Shown here: positions 1 to 8,891 of the stretch, piece by piece
Layout: each line of letters starts with the position of its first letter
Numbering within the stretch: position 1 is the stretch's first letter
Source: an uncultured Ruminococcus sp.
Lineage (GTDB): Bacteria > Bacillota > Clostridia > Oscillospirales > Ruminococcaceae
Direction of reading: 5' to 3'
Length of the DNA stretch: 54,274 bases
Assembly: GCA_910577575.1 (NCBI GenBank)
Contig: CAJTOG010000008.1
Span: forward strand, 1-54,274
Program-made: the position numbers and the translations under genes
The notes under the pieces: generated by a model
The model's input: only the letters and a program-made list of their open reading frames with translations
The model's database searches: none
Told to the model about the DNA's origin: nothing

Positions 1-1029
1 AAACAGTGTTACTATTCCTAAAATACCAAAAATTATTCCTGTAAGCGAAAAAGTTATAACAATTTTATACTCACTCCATTTACTCATCTCAAAATGGTGA
101 TGTATGGGAGTCATTTTAAAAATACGTTTTCCTTCGCCGGTTTTCTTTTTTGTATACTTGAAATAGCTGACCTGAATAACTACAGAAAGTGCCTCAATGA
201 TATATACCATTGCAACAAGCACCAACAAAAGATGTTTATGCAGTACAAGTCCTACGCCTGTTACGGCTGCCCCCAGAAACATTGAACCAGTATCACCCAT
301 AAAGCATTTTGCGGGATTAAGATTCCAGATTAAAAATCCGAGACAGCCTCCGGCAAGTGCCATTGTGAAACATGATATTTCTGCTTCATTCAGGACAGCA
401 CAGCACACTGTAAAAATCAGCATAGCCGAAAATGTTACAGAACCGCATAATCCGTCAACGCCATCTGTAAGATTTACTGCGTTTGTCAGGTATATTATAA
501 CGGGTATCATTATGATATAATAGAAAACTCCGAGCTGCGGCGATACCCAGAAACCCAAATCCAAAGCAGTTGAGCCGTCGCCGAATTTATACAGCATAAA
601 CAGAAAACCGAGTGAAAAAAGCGTCTGTAAAATAATTTTCTGAACAGCTGTAAGACCGTCATTGTTTTTTCTTGCAACTTTGGTATAGTCATCAATAAAA
701 CCGATGAGTCCGAAAAGCAAAGAAAAGACAAGTACACTCAGAAGTCTGTAGAATGCATTGTGGGTTTCCGGATTTGTTACGTCAAGACCTGCTTGTATGC
801 GGTAAACCCAGTAACCCGCAACAGTCATGATGACAGATGCAATAATAAACATGAATCCGCCCATTGTGGGAGTACCCTGCTTCTTTGCGTGCCATTGCGG
901 ACCATCTTTTGTTTTTATAGGCTGACCGAATTTTATTTTATGAAGAAACGGTACAAGCCATTTTCCTGATATTGCTGCAATTGCAAAAGCAAGCAGTGCT
1001 GTCAGAAAATTAATTATCCAAAATGTCAT
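1..1029 (-). CDS. mraY: Phospho-N-acetylmuramoyl-pentapeptide transferase (MraY), 3' end outside window
   Basis: MraY transfers phospho-MurNAc-pentapeptide from UDP to undecaprenyl phosphate, making lipid I at the inner face of the membrane. The frame is open from the ATG at 1029 to base 1 (343 codons, no stop), so it is cut at its C-terminus, probably by only a few residues since the family is about 320-360 long. Visible signatures are DDYTK (residues 113-117), NAVNLTDGVDG, GDTGSM and the late HHHFE, separated by hydrophobic segments, all as expected for an active enzyme. An AGGAG lies upstream of the ATG, and the gene follows murE by 29 bases as the last visible gene of the dcw operon. Confidence 0.95.
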   Translation of the reverse strand, partial: MTFWIINFLTALLAFAIAAISGKWLVPFLHKIKFGQPIKTKDGPQWHAKKQGTPTMGGFMFIIASVIMTVAGYWVYRIQAGLDVTNPETHNAFYRLLSVLVFSLLFGLIGFIDDYTKVARKNNDGLTAVQKIILQTLFSLGFLFMLYKFGDGSTALDLGFWVSPQLGVFYYIIMIPVIIYLTNAVNLTDGVDGLCGSVTFSAMLIFTVCCAVLNEAEISCFTMALAGGCLGFLIWNLNPAKCFMGDTGSMFLGAAVTGVGLVLHKHLLLVLVAMVYIIEALSVVIQVSYFKYTKKKTGEGKRIFKMTPIHHHFEMSKWSEYKIVITFSLTGIIFGILGIVTLF

Positions 1030-1058
1030 TTAGTAAAACAACTCCTTTTAAACTCCGG

Positions 1059-2474
1059 TTACAGCAGTTTCAAACCCTCTGCAACAATTTCTCTTTCATC
1101 AAAATGAATATGCTTCATGCCAGCAAGAATCTGATAATCTTCATGACCTTTGCCTGCCAATACTATTATATCACCTTTTCCAGCAATTTGCAAGCCATGA
1201 AAAATAGCTTCTTTTCTGTCAGTTACAACATCATACGGAACATCTGTATTTTCAAGCCCGGAAAGTATATCATTTATAATAGCTTCTGGCTCTTCATTTC
1301 TGGGATTATCAGAAGTAACTATAAGCCTGTCGGCATATTTAGCCGCTGCCTCCGCCATTTTAGGACGTTTTGCAGCATCCCTGTTTCCTCCGCAGCCAAA
1401 AAGGCAGATTAATCTGTTGTCAGTATATTCCTTAACGCTTTTAAGAATATTTTCAATTGCGTCGGGAGTGTGTGCATAATCGCATATAACCGTAAAATCA
1501 CGTCCGGTAGGTATAATTTCGCATCTGCCCTTTACTCCGTTATAATTTTCAATTGCCGGAACAGAATCAATTCCCAGTTCCGAACACACTGCAAATGCCG
1601 CAGTTATATTTGAAACGTTGAACATTCCCGGAATACATGAATTTACAGAAGTTTTCCTGTTGATTTCAAAACGGCTTCCCGTTGATTTTATTTCAATCTT
1701 ATCTGCATGATAATCTGCTTCTGTCTTTACACTGAATGAAAGTTTATTACAGCTTACTTCATCATAAAGTTTTTTTCCATAATCGTCATCAATGTTGATA
1801 ACAGCAGTATCACATATATCAAACAGGAGTTTTTTTGCCTGATAATAATCTTCCATATCTTTATGATAATCAAGGTGATCCTGAGTAAGATTAGTAAAAA
1901 CGGCAAGTTTGAATCTCGTACAGCCTATTCTGTTCTGTACCAGTCCGAAGGAACTCACTTCCATTACAACATATTCACAGCCTGCGTCAGCCATTTTTGC
2001 AAGAATCTCCATATAATCATAAGCAAAGGGAGTCGTATTGTCCGTATGGAGAATCTCACTGCCTATTTCATTCTGTATAGTACCTATAAGACCAGTCTTA
2101 TGACCTGCACTCATAAGTATATGCTTGATTATGTTTGTCGTGGTTGTCTTGCCGTTTGTACCTGTTACCCCTATAAATGTCATTTTTCTTTCAGGATGCC
2201 CAAACCACGCTGCACATATATTTCCATAAAGCATGCGTGAATTTTCTGTAATAATCTGTTTATCACCCAGTCCCAAGTCACGTTCGCATACTACAGCAAC
2301 AGCTCCTTTTTCAAGCATTTCGGATGCCGCATCATGTCCGTCAAAGCTTCCACCTTTAATACATACAAAAAGGCTTCCTTTCTTTACTTTTCTTGTATCA
2401 TCAGTAACAGAAGTAATTTCTGTATCACCGATTGAAGTAATTGCATTGTTTTCAATTAAATCTCTCAATCTCAT
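1059..2474 (-). CDS. murE: UDP-MurNAc-tripeptide synthetase, meso-DAP adding (MurE)
   Basis: This ATP-dependent cytoplasmic Mur ligase adds the third residue to UDP-MurNAc-L-Ala-D-Glu. Its 471 residues show the three-domain Mur layout: P-loop TGTNGKTT at 104-111, the Lys of YYQAKK near 213 that is carbamylated in the family, YAHTPDA near 333, and DNPR at 389-392. DNPR is the known signature for meso-diaminopimelate rather than lysine, so the wall is predicted to be DAP-type. The ATG lies 2 bases after the stop of the upstream PBP gene, so the two are probably translationally coupled. Confidence 0.96.
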   Translation of the reverse strand: MRLRDLIENNAITSIGDTEITSVTDDTRKVKKGSLFVCIKGGSFDGHDAASEMLEKGAVAVVCERDLGLGDKQIITENSRMLYGNICAAWFGHPERKMTFIGVTGTNGKTTTTNIIKHILMSAGHKTGLIGTIQNEIGSEILHTDNTTPFAYDYMEILAKMADAGCEYVVMEVSSFGLVQNRIGCTRFKLAVFTNLTQDHLDYHKDMEDYYQAKKLLFDICDTAVINIDDDYGKKLYDEVSCNKLSFSVKTEADYHADKIEIKSTGSRFEINRKTSVNSCIPGMFNVSNITAAFAVCSELGIDSVPAIENYNGVKGRCEIIPTGRDFTVICDYAHTPDAIENILKSVKEYTDNRLICLFGCGGNRDAAKRPKMAEAAAKYADRLIVTSDNPRNEEPEAIINDILSGLENTDVPYDVVTDRKEAIFHGLQIAGKGDIIVLAGKGHEDYQILAGMKHIHFDEREIVAEGLKLL

Positions 2475-2476
2475 AA

Positions 2477-4885
2477 TTAATCTCCACCATCACGCACTAT
2501 AAATTCAATTTCAATTGTTGTACCGATAGGAACCTGCTCTCCAGGTTCAGGACTTTGACTGTTTACAACTGCTCCCTCACGGCGAATTGATGCACCTGTT
2601 GCAATGTAATTAAGTTTTTTATAAATAATCGACTCGTTTGCCACATCAGGTGAAAGTCCGGTAAGATTTGGAACATCAGTATATTCCAGAACAGGATTTG
2701 AATCAGTGTATAAATAAACCGTTCCTCCCTTTGCAATTGATGAACCTGTAAAAGGAGACTGAGCTATAACCGATGAACCTGTGCCTATAATCTCATACTG
2801 TGCACCCAGACCTTCGAGAGTAGCTTTTGCATCAACAAGCGGTCCTTCAAGAAGCGGAACTTTTATGTCAAGTTCTGCAAGCTCTTCGTCCGTATATTCA
2901 GGGCTTATTCCCAGATATGGCAGAACATCAGTAAGAATTTCCCTTGCTGTCGGAACGGCAACCTCACTTCCGTAATAGTGACCGCCGTTATTCTCCTTAT
3001 CAGGCATATCAGCAAGTACAAGCAGAATTATTTCAGGGTCTTTTGCAGGAGAAAAACAGCAGTAAGATGCACCATATTCCTGTTCAGAAGCGTTTTCCTG
3101 TGCACCATCAACATATGTTTTGCCTTTTGATGTTTCTGAAAGTCTCTGGGAAGTACCTGATTTACCGCCGATTGAATAGCCCTTGATAGCAACATTGCTG
3201 TCAGTTGCCACATTATAGAGAGATTCACGCATTATAGCAGAAGTTTCCTCTGAAACAACCTGTCTGCGCACTGTACGTTCATTTTTTAATATAACGTTTC
3301 CGTCCTCATCAGTAATTTTATCAACTACATAAGGCTGAAGAAGATAACCACCGTTTATTGCCGCACAATACGATGTAATCATTTCAAGCGGAGTTATAGT
3401 TTCACACTGTCCCATTGACGACATTGCTACGTCAACATTGGTCATATCATCAAGAGTCTTCTGAACACCATATGATTCAGCCGGCAAGTCTATACCTGTA
3501 TTTTCCCGAAGACCGAATGCATCATAATAATAAAGAAATTTTTCAATTCCAAGACGCAATCCTATTTCAATAAAAGCAGGGTTGCAGGAATGGGTTAAAG
3601 ATTCCTGATATGTCTGTGCTCCGTGACCGCTGAGTTTATGACAGTTTACAGACTGAGCCATACCATCAAGTCTTATTGAACCTGAACAGAAAAAACTGTC
3701 AGTTTCCCTGTTGATTAAATTTTCCTCAAATGCGGCAGCACTTGTAATAACCTTGAAAACAGAACCGGGTTCATAAAGTTCGGTAACACACTTATTACGC
3801 CACTGTGTTTCCCTTGCTTCTCCCTGTACCCTGCTGTATTCATCGCCGTCAAGAGTTTTCAGTATTTCCTCAACTGTCTGGTCAGCAACTTCATAAGGGT
3901 TATTCAAATCATAGCTCGGATACTGTGCCATGCCATATATTGCACCTGTTTTTGCATTCATCAGAATAGCACAACTTCTGTTTTTAGTCATAAATTCGTT
4001 TGACATTTTTTCAAGATGCTTTTCAAGATAATACTGGATATTCATATCAAGAGTAAGATGAATATCATTGCCGTTCTTTGCAGGGTATGTCTTTGAATAT
4101 CTGTAGGGCAGTTCATTTCCGTTCGAGTCCTTGGCTGAAATTGTTCTACCATCCGTACCTGCGAGATATTCGTCATATGATGCCTCAAGCCCATACATAC
4201 CATATCCGTCAGCAGCAGTAAATCCTATAACAGCGGCGGCAAGTTCGTTCTGAGGATAATAACGTTTTGTATCTTCTTCAACATTTAGACTTGTCAGGTT
4301 ATACTGATTAAAAAAGGCAAGCACCTCGTCAGCAACAGGTTTTTCAACCTGCTCCTGCAATATGCTATACTGATTATTGGCTTCCATTGCCTTTGTTACT
4401 TTATCAGCTGTTATCTCAAGTTTGCCTGAAAGCACGGATATCGCTTCCTGTCTGAAATCTTCTGCTGATGAAGGAAGGGGGTCTTCGACAATAACCTGAA
4501 CCTTTTCGCCATTTTCATTTGTAGTAGTTTCAACAGCCGGCTTATATGTACCATTTCTGATTTGTTCATTCCGTTTGTCAATACGTGCCTGAAGAAGTTC
4601 CATATCCTTTCGGAATTGTTTGGGGTCTAAAAATACTTTATAAACCGACGCACTCTTTGCAAGTGCCATTCCCTTTGAATCATATACTGAACCACGGTTT
4701 GCCGAAATCGTAATTGAACCGAAATGCTGGTCATTTGCCATTGCCTGATACTTTTTATTTTCAACTACGGAAATTTTAAAGAAATTTCCTGCCACAAAAA
4801 TAAACAGAATAAAGAACACAAGAGTCATAACAATTCTGGTTCTTATTTTCATTGATTTAGAGGGAATATTATTATTATTTGCCAT
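2477..4885 (-). CDS. spoVD: Class B penicillin-binding protein with two PASTA domains (SpoVD/FtsI type)
   Basis: Septal or spore-cortex transpeptidase, 802 residues. A short cytoplasmic tail is followed by one membrane anchor (about 17-38), a PBP dimer domain, and a transpeptidase domain with SVFK (375-378, Ser375 nucleophile), SCN (433-435) and KSGT (575-578). Two PASTA repeats follow (about 676-729 and 738-797). The dcw position between ftsL and murE fits either FtsI/PBP2b (vegetative division) or SpoVD (cortex); the PASTA tail occurs in both and I cannot separate them. A 361-base spacer with hairpins separates it from ftsL, which is unusual inside a dcw operon. Confidence 0.93.
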   Translation of the reverse strand: MANNNNIPSKSMKIRTRIVMTLVFFILFIFVAGNFFKISVVENKKYQAMANDQHFGSITISANRGSVYDSKGMALAKSASVYKVFLDPKQFRKDMELLQARIDKRNEQIRNGTYKPAVETTTNENGEKVQVIVEDPLPSSAEDFRQEAISVLSGKLEITADKVTKAMEANNQYSILQEQVEKPVADEVLAFFNQYNLTSLNVEEDTKRYYPQNELAAAVIGFTAADGYGMYGLEASYDEYLAGTDGRTISAKDSNGNELPYRYSKTYPAKNGNDIHLTLDMNIQYYLEKHLEKMSNEFMTKNRSCAILMNAKTGAIYGMAQYPSYDLNNPYEVADQTVEEILKTLDGDEYSRVQGEARETQWRNKCVTELYEPGSVFKVITSAAAFEENLINRETDSFFCSGSIRLDGMAQSVNCHKLSGHGAQTYQESLTHSCNPAFIEIGLRLGIEKFLYYYDAFGLRENTGIDLPAESYGVQKTLDDMTNVDVAMSSMGQCETITPLEMITSYCAAINGGYLLQPYVVDKITDEDGNVILKNERTVRRQVVSEETSAIMRESLYNVATDSNVAIKGYSIGGKSGTSQRLSETSKGKTYVDGAQENASEQEYGASYCCFSPAKDPEIILLVLADMPDKENNGGHYYGSEVAVPTAREILTDVLPYLGISPEYTDEELAELDIKVPLLEGPLVDAKATLEGLGAQYEIIGTGSSVIAQSPFTGSSIAKGGTVYLYTDSNPVLEYTDVPNLTGLSPDVANESIIYKKLNYIATGASIRREGAVVNSQSPEPGEQVPIGTTIEIEFIVRDGGD

Positions 4886-5246
4886 AATAAACTCCTTTCT
4901 TTAGTTTATATAAATAAAAACATTATTTTTTTATAAATAAAATTCAATCTTTTATATTGTCCAATGTGAATAAATAGAATAAGGCAGGGTAAATATACGC
5001 CCCGCCTCTGACACCTTCTCTTTTTATATGATGTCCTTTTAATAAGATACAAAGAAGAAATAGAAATGCTTATCAAGCAAGGAATCACCCTTCTCTATCC
5101 TTTAAAGCAGGACAGGAGAAGAGGATTCCTGTATTCCGATCACCCGTCGTATCTCCTTGTTCTACCTATCACTACGGCATATAATATCTGTTTAGCCGTC
5201 AGCATTTTTTATTAAGGGGGCAGCCTGTATTATATTTATATTTGTA
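4886..5246 (-). other. Long ftsL-spoVD spacer with folded segments
   Basis: No convincing gene. The only open frames (one of about 60 codons at 4906-5088 and one of about 21) lack good ribosome-binding sites. The minus-strand transcript can form several hairpins: ACGGC/GCCGT (5195-5199 with 5174-5178), a long stem at 5081-5129, and TGCTT/AAGCA nearby. An imperfect GGCGGGG/CCCTGCC hairpin lies near 4983-5006. A clear AAAGGAG precedes spoVD. This may be an attenuator, a processing site or an independent small RNA. Confidence 0.5.
5081..5129 (-). ncRNA. Candidate structured RNA hairpin in spoVD leader
   Basis: Three nested complementary blocks form one long hairpin: 5081-5086 with 5124-5129 (GGAATC/GATTCC), 5090-5095 with 5116-5121 (CTTCTC/GAGAAG) and 5098-5101 with 5109-5112 (TCCT/AGGA). 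The loop is 7 bases and the internal loops are small. All blocks pair perfectly. No U-run follows on the minus strand, so it does not look like a simple terminator. I do not recognise it as a known riboswitch or T-box. Confidence 0.45.
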
Positions 5247-5750
5247 CTACCCTCTGAAATATTCCACACATCTGTCAAAAAAGCTTTTCAGCTTTGCAAG
5301 GATACTTTCATCCTGCTGTGGAATACTTACTACGTCATCGGTTTGTATCTCGATGTACTTTATCTGCGATGAATCAATCTTCTGCATTCCAAGTACATTT
5401 TCGGCATAATCCTCAACGTTTTTTGCAGACATCTTGCTGTCAAGTTCTGATTGTAACCGGACATTTTCGGCCTCTGCAAGATTAAGCTCATTATTAAGAG
5501 CGGAAACCTTGCTGTACACTGTATTACGCCTGTCCAGACTATAGATAACAGTACCCAGCAATAAGACTGCAAGAGCAGACACCAAAATAATAGAAAGTAC
5601 AGAACCGCTTTTGGCTTCTGTATTCCTCATATTGATATGCGGTTTTTTCTTAGGCTGTTTTTGATTTTTGCCTGAACCGGACGGTTCCGGACTTTCAATG
5701 CCGTTCTCATTTTCATAGCTGTAAACGGGACTTGGTTCAGCCATTTTCAT
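5247..5750 (-). CDS. ftsL: FtsL-like cell division protein
   Basis: Bitopic division protein of 167 residues. It has a polar, Pro/Lys-rich cytoplasmic N-terminus, one membrane segment (about 50-71) and an external coiled coil with leucine-zipper character (about 76-115), then a short tail. This architecture and its place directly after rsmH identify it as FtsL or a septum-formation-initiator relative, a scaffold in the FtsQLB complex. The ATG at 5750 was chosen because AAAGGAG lies just upstream; the in-frame GTG at 5756 sits inside that Shine-Dalgarno, and an ATG at 5744 is also possible. It overlaps the end of rsmH by 14 bases. Confidence 0.82.
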   Translation of the reverse strand: MKMAEPSPVYSYENENGIESPEPSGSGKNQKQPKKKPHINMRNTEAKSGSVLSIILVSALAVLLLGTVIYSLDRRNTVYSKVSALNNELNLAEAENVRLQSELDSKMSAKNVEDYAENVLGMQKIDSSQIKYIEIQTDDVVSIPQQDESILAKLKSFFDRCVEYFRG

Positions 5751-6681
5751 CCGCACTCCTTTCTATTATCCTCAGTTTTGCACTTCTGCTTCTGTTGTTG
5801 CACTCAAGCTCATTCTGAGCAGCCTCAATTGGCTTCTTATTCACAAGTATTCCCTGCGGCTTGCGTCCGCATACACACTGGGGAAATTCAGGCGGACATA
5901 TGCAGCCTTTACACCATTCAGCAAATCTTTGTTTGACTATTCTGTCTTCCAAAGAATGAAAAGTGATAACAGCAAGTCTGCCTTGTGGCTTCAGGCACGA
6001 AAAAGCCTTACTGAGTCCTTCGGAAAGATGGTCGAACTCTCCGTTAACGGCGATACGTATAGCCTGAAATGTTTTTTTACAGGGGTTCTTGTCTCTCCGT
6101 GCTTTCTGCGGAACACTTTCCCTTATAATATTGGCAAGCTGTTGAGTAGTCTCAATAGGAGCAGTTTCTCTTGCTTTAACAATATTTGAAGCAATACGGC
6201 GGGAAAATTTTTCTTCACCGAACTCAAAAATTATCTTTGCAAGCTGCTGTTCCGAAAAACCGTTTACAACATCAGCCGCACTCATACCAGTTTTGCTCAT
6301 TCTCATATCGAGCGGAGCGTTAACTGAATGATAGGAAAATCCTCTGCTTTCTTCATCAAGCTGATATGACGAAACTCCCAAATCCATAAGAATACCGTCA
6401 GCTCTGCCTGTTCCAAGCTCTGACAGAATATTGTCAAGCTCCGAATAATTACGATGAATGACAACAACATTATTAAACTCTGCCAGTCTTTTTGAAGCAG
6501 CCTTAACAGCATCAGGGTCACGGTCAAGGGCAATAAGTCTGCCTTTCGGACTCAGTCTTTCAGCAATCGCAAAGGAATGTCCGCCACCGCCGGCAGTACA
6601 ATCAATGTAAATACCATCGGGGTTTATATTTAATCCGAGAATACATTCATCAAGCAGAACAGGGATATGACTGAATTTCAT
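5737..6681 (-). CDS. rsmH: 16S rRNA m4C1402 methyltransferase (RsmH/MraW)
   Basis: SAM-dependent enzyme that N4-methylates C1402 in the ribosomal P site; first recognisable gene of the dcw operon. The 314 residues match the family length. It begins with the typical HIPVLLDECI block, followed by the SAM-binding DCTAGGGGHS, a DLGVSSYQLD block, the RGFSY segment and the late FHSLEDRIVK. The ATG at 6681 is preceded by AAGGAG at good spacing. The frame runs 18 codons further upstream to an ATG at 6735, but those residues do not resemble RsmH. Confidence 0.96.
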   Translation of the reverse strand: MKFSHIPVLLDECILGLNINPDGIYIDCTAGGGGHSFAIAERLSPKGRLIALDRDPDAVKAASKRLAEFNNVVVIHRNYSELDNILSELGTGRADGILMDLGVSSYQLDEESRGFSYHSVNAPLDMRMSKTGMSAADVVNGFSEQQLAKIIFEFGEEKFSRRIASNIVKARETAPIETTQQLANIIRESVPQKARRDKNPCKKTFQAIRIAVNGEFDHLSEGLSKAFSCLKPQGRLAVITFHSLEDRIVKQRFAEWCKGCICPPEFPQCVCGRKPQGILVNKKPIEAAQNELECNNRSRSAKLRIIERSADENG

Positions 6682-6734
6682 AAAACAACTCCTTACTAAC
6701 ACACCAAAAAGTGCAAATACAGGAACAAGCCGCA

Positions 6735-6851
6735 TTAAAGCAGCTCATACCGCACATTTGTAGAAATCAAAGAATCAGACTGATAATAAGCCTGAAGTTT
6801 TTTTGCTTTCAGCAAAATTTGCACTGTTTCATCTTTCAGTTCTTTCCGCAC
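6735..6851 (-). other. Possible small open frame before rsmH (doubtful)
   Basis: A frame open for 54 sense codons (6738-6896, stop TAA at 6735-6737) has coding-like, amphipathic composition, e.g. RKELKDETVQILL then KAKKLQAYYQSD. Its only usable start is a GTG at 6851 giving 38 residues, with a GGTGG only 3 bases upstream. The TAA overlaps an ATG that opens the extended frame of rsmH. It could be a leader peptide, a decayed mraZ-position gene or chance. I do not recognise it. Confidence 0.2.
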
Positions 6852-7066
6852 TATCCACCATAATAATCTAACCGACTGTAATTTCTGTAAATCTTTTTAA
6901 AACAATAAACAAAAAATCATGCTATAATTCTTTACAGCAGTGAGAAGCCTTTTTATCTGGAATCAGACTTCCGGATACAATCAGCCTGTTACAGTATTCA
7001 CAGGACTATCGAACAGAGTAAACAGCAACAGAATTTCCATGAATATGAAAGAGGTTTAATCCGTTG

Positions 7067-7075
7067 ATTATAGCA
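7067..7075 (-). promoter_or_regulatory. Extended -10 promoter for the dcw operon
   Basis: The minus strand reads TG-C-TATAAT (TATAAT at 7067-7072, extended TG at 7074-7075). No good -35 is present; the best is CTGGAA-like. It would give an untranslated leader of about 380 bases before rsmH. Confidence 0.5.
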
Positions 7076-7362
7076 TAAAATCATGCACTTTCCAGCCATT
7101 TAGAACCCGGTCTCAAACCTCAGTATCAATCATAATAAAACCGTATTGCCTTTTTTACCCCTATAATTTATTATAACTCATTAGTCAAAATTTTACAATA
7201 CGTATTTTGCATAATCATAAACTGAAAAAATAAAAAATTTTTGTGTATTTTGTTCAATATTTAAATTTTGTCATCAGTATAAAACATATGTTTTATACTT
7301 TTAGCTAACTGTTTTAATCTTAAATCTGTCTTTTTTCATCAAAAACAACTAAATTACAGAAA

Positions 7363-7391
7363 AAGTCTCTGAAATCTGCTTCCAAAGACTT
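7363..7391 (-). terminator. Rho-independent terminator after the SpoIID/sortase operon
   Basis: The minus-strand RNA pairs AAGTCTTTG (7391-7383) with CAGAGACTT (7371-7363), including one G-U pair, and a T-rich tract follows. It lies about 20 bases after the stop at 7410. Confidence 0.6.
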
Positions 7392-7409
7392 ATTCCGTCA
7401 AAAAATCAA

Positions 7410-8858
7410 TTAATAATAATAAGATTGGTCAGACCATGTATCAGTATAATAATCTGTCCAAGGTTCAGTGTATGGTTCTGTCCAAGGCTCTGTATATGGT
7501 TCTGTAGGTTCTTCCGTAGTCGGTTCCTCTGTGGACGGTTCTGTTACCGTTCCTATATCAGTTGGATAACTGTTAGGATAAATGACAGCCGGAGTCTGAA
7601 CATAATTCGGGTCAACAACTACAGGAGCTGATGAACCGTCCGGAATTTCTTCGCCATCCGGTCTGGGAGTATAGAATACATTGAACTTTGAAGATTTCAA
7701 ATCCATTGCAAGTTTAAATTCATATCCCTTGACTGTTTTCTGGTCATCAATGTTAACATATGTAACATATCCGGTAGAATCCGAATATGAAGGTTTAATC
7801 CAGTTCTGCGGATTATCTGAAAGCTTGATGCCATATGCATTTTCAATCATGTTTCTGAGCTGAAAATCATCAACATAAGTTACAGTTCCGTAATGAGGGT
7901 CAAAAGCTGCGTCATAATCACTCGGAACAGAACGGAGATACGGCAGGTTTGAATAGAAAACTTCCTGACAGTTTGCAGTTATTCCTCCGCTGGATGCAGA
8001 AAACATAGTAAGTGCATAGTCACCATTATAATAGAGTGCCTGACCTAAAACCTCCGCAACTGCATCAACCACAACCTGTGGAGGATTCGGTTTACATCTC
8101 AGGTCATTTGCATTGTTTCCGTTATATTTACAGTATGAATAAACAGCAACAGCCTGTGCTTTTATAGCTTCATAACTCATAGTACCGCCGACTTCATTGA
8201 AAACAATCTGCGAAACCATTGAAAGCACATCTCCTGAAACTCCGTTGACAACTATTTCCTCTTCCTCTGCAAGTCCTGTATTCATAAGATAGGTATCAGG
8301 ATAATAATGGAAAAGAATATCCTGATAAGTCCACCCACTATATGTGGCATAGAAATTTGCACCGTTCTGACTCATTCCGACACCATGTCCCCAGCCATAT
8401 GTAACTATTGCAAATTCTCCTGCCCTTGATTCAATAACAGGGTCACTTTCAAGCCATGGAATATCTCCGACATATCCGCCTGTAACATTAAGAGCTACGG
8501 GTGTCGGGTCCTTGCTTTTTTTGCCTGATTTACCCGAACCTGCCTCTGGGGAAGCTTCATAGCTTATAAGAGAAAGACTGTCATCATATTCGTCAATTTC
8601 CGCCTTGAACCATTCTGTTTCCTTTTCTTCTGTAATAATTTTATCCGGAACATCTTCCGCCGAAACTTCAGGTATTATTTCTGAAGTTGTTGTTTCTGTT
8701 TCACCGGATACTGTTGTCACAGAAGTACTTCCTGTAGAAGTTGATTCAGTTGAAACAGTTGTATCTTCTGCCTCTGCTGTAAACGGCATAGTGCTTCCGG
8801 CAAGCAAAATACCAGCAATAACAGCCGTCAATTTCTTAAATGAATTTTCACTCTTCAT
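7410..8858 (-). CDS. Exported SpoIID/LytB-domain protein with permuted domain order
   Basis: SpoIID-family proteins are peptidoglycan lytic transglycosylases. This 482-residue protein has a signal peptide (about 1-30), a Ser/Thr/Glu-rich linker, and then the family's usual C-terminal block GWGHGVGMSQNGA (155-167) followed by ILFHYYPDTY. Only afterwards comes the usual N-terminal block NEVGGTMSYEAIKAQAVA (221-238; Glu222 aligns with the catalytic Glu) and the SASSGGIT/PYLRSV region (287-311). The domain closes at about 398 where GHGVGMSQ would normally follow. A tail of TEEPT and YTEPWT repeats ends in tyrosines; there is no LPXTG. The ATG at 8858 follows AGGTGAT; a GTG upstream lies inside that site. 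It is the last gene of the sortase operon, 33 bases after the second sortase. Confidence 0.87.
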   Translation of the reverse strand: MKSENSFKKLTAVIAGILLAGSTMPFTAEAEDTTVSTESTSTGSTSVTTVSGETETTTSEIIPEVSAEDVPDKIITEEKETEWFKAEIDEYDDSLSLISYEASPEAGSGKSGKKSKDPTPVALNVTGGYVGDIPWLESDPVIESRAGEFAIVTYGWGHGVGMSQNGANFYATYSGWTYQDILFHYYPDTYLMNTGLAEEEEIVVNGVSGDVLSMVSQIVFNEVGGTMSYEAIKAQAVAVYSYCKYNGNNANDLRCKPNPPQVVVDAVAEVLGQALYYNGDYALTMFSASSGGITANCQEVFYSNLPYLRSVPSDYDAAFDPHYGTVTYVDDFQLRNMIENAYGIKLSDNPQNWIKPSYSDSTGYVTYVNIDDQKTVKGYEFKLAMDLKSSKFNVFYTPRPDGEEIPDGSSAPVVVDPNYVQTPAVIYPNSYPTDIGTVTEPSTEEPTTEEPTEPYTEPWTEPYTEPWTDYYTDTWSDQSYYY

Positions 8859-8891
8859 TGGTATCACCTCATAAAAAATTTCAGAGTATAT

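Larger units (their letters stand above)
6682..7362 (-). other. dcw leader and intergenic region; no mraZ
   Basis: About 680 bases without a clear gene. It holds a probable extended -10 promoter for rsmH (7067-7075), a perfect hairpin TTTTGC/GCAAAA with loop TGAAA near 6798-6814, and a short open frame at 6735-6896. The rest is AT-rich. mraZ, which normally heads this operon, is absent. I see no T-box or riboswitch core. Confidence 0.5.

Noticed and set aside
2477..4885. KSGT instead of KTGT as a sign of an inactive PBP
   Set aside because: Ser is an accepted variant in the third PBP motif, and SVFK and SCN are intact.
4906..5088. 60-codon frame in the ftsL-spoVD spacer
   Set aside because: No Shine-Dalgarno, no recognisable composition, and it runs through the predicted hairpin region.
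6682..7066. Known riboswitch, T-box or the actinobacterial mraW RNA motif before rsmH
   Set aside because: No T-box specifier or GGTGG-type antiterminator core, and I could not match any known consensus; only a small hairpin is clear.
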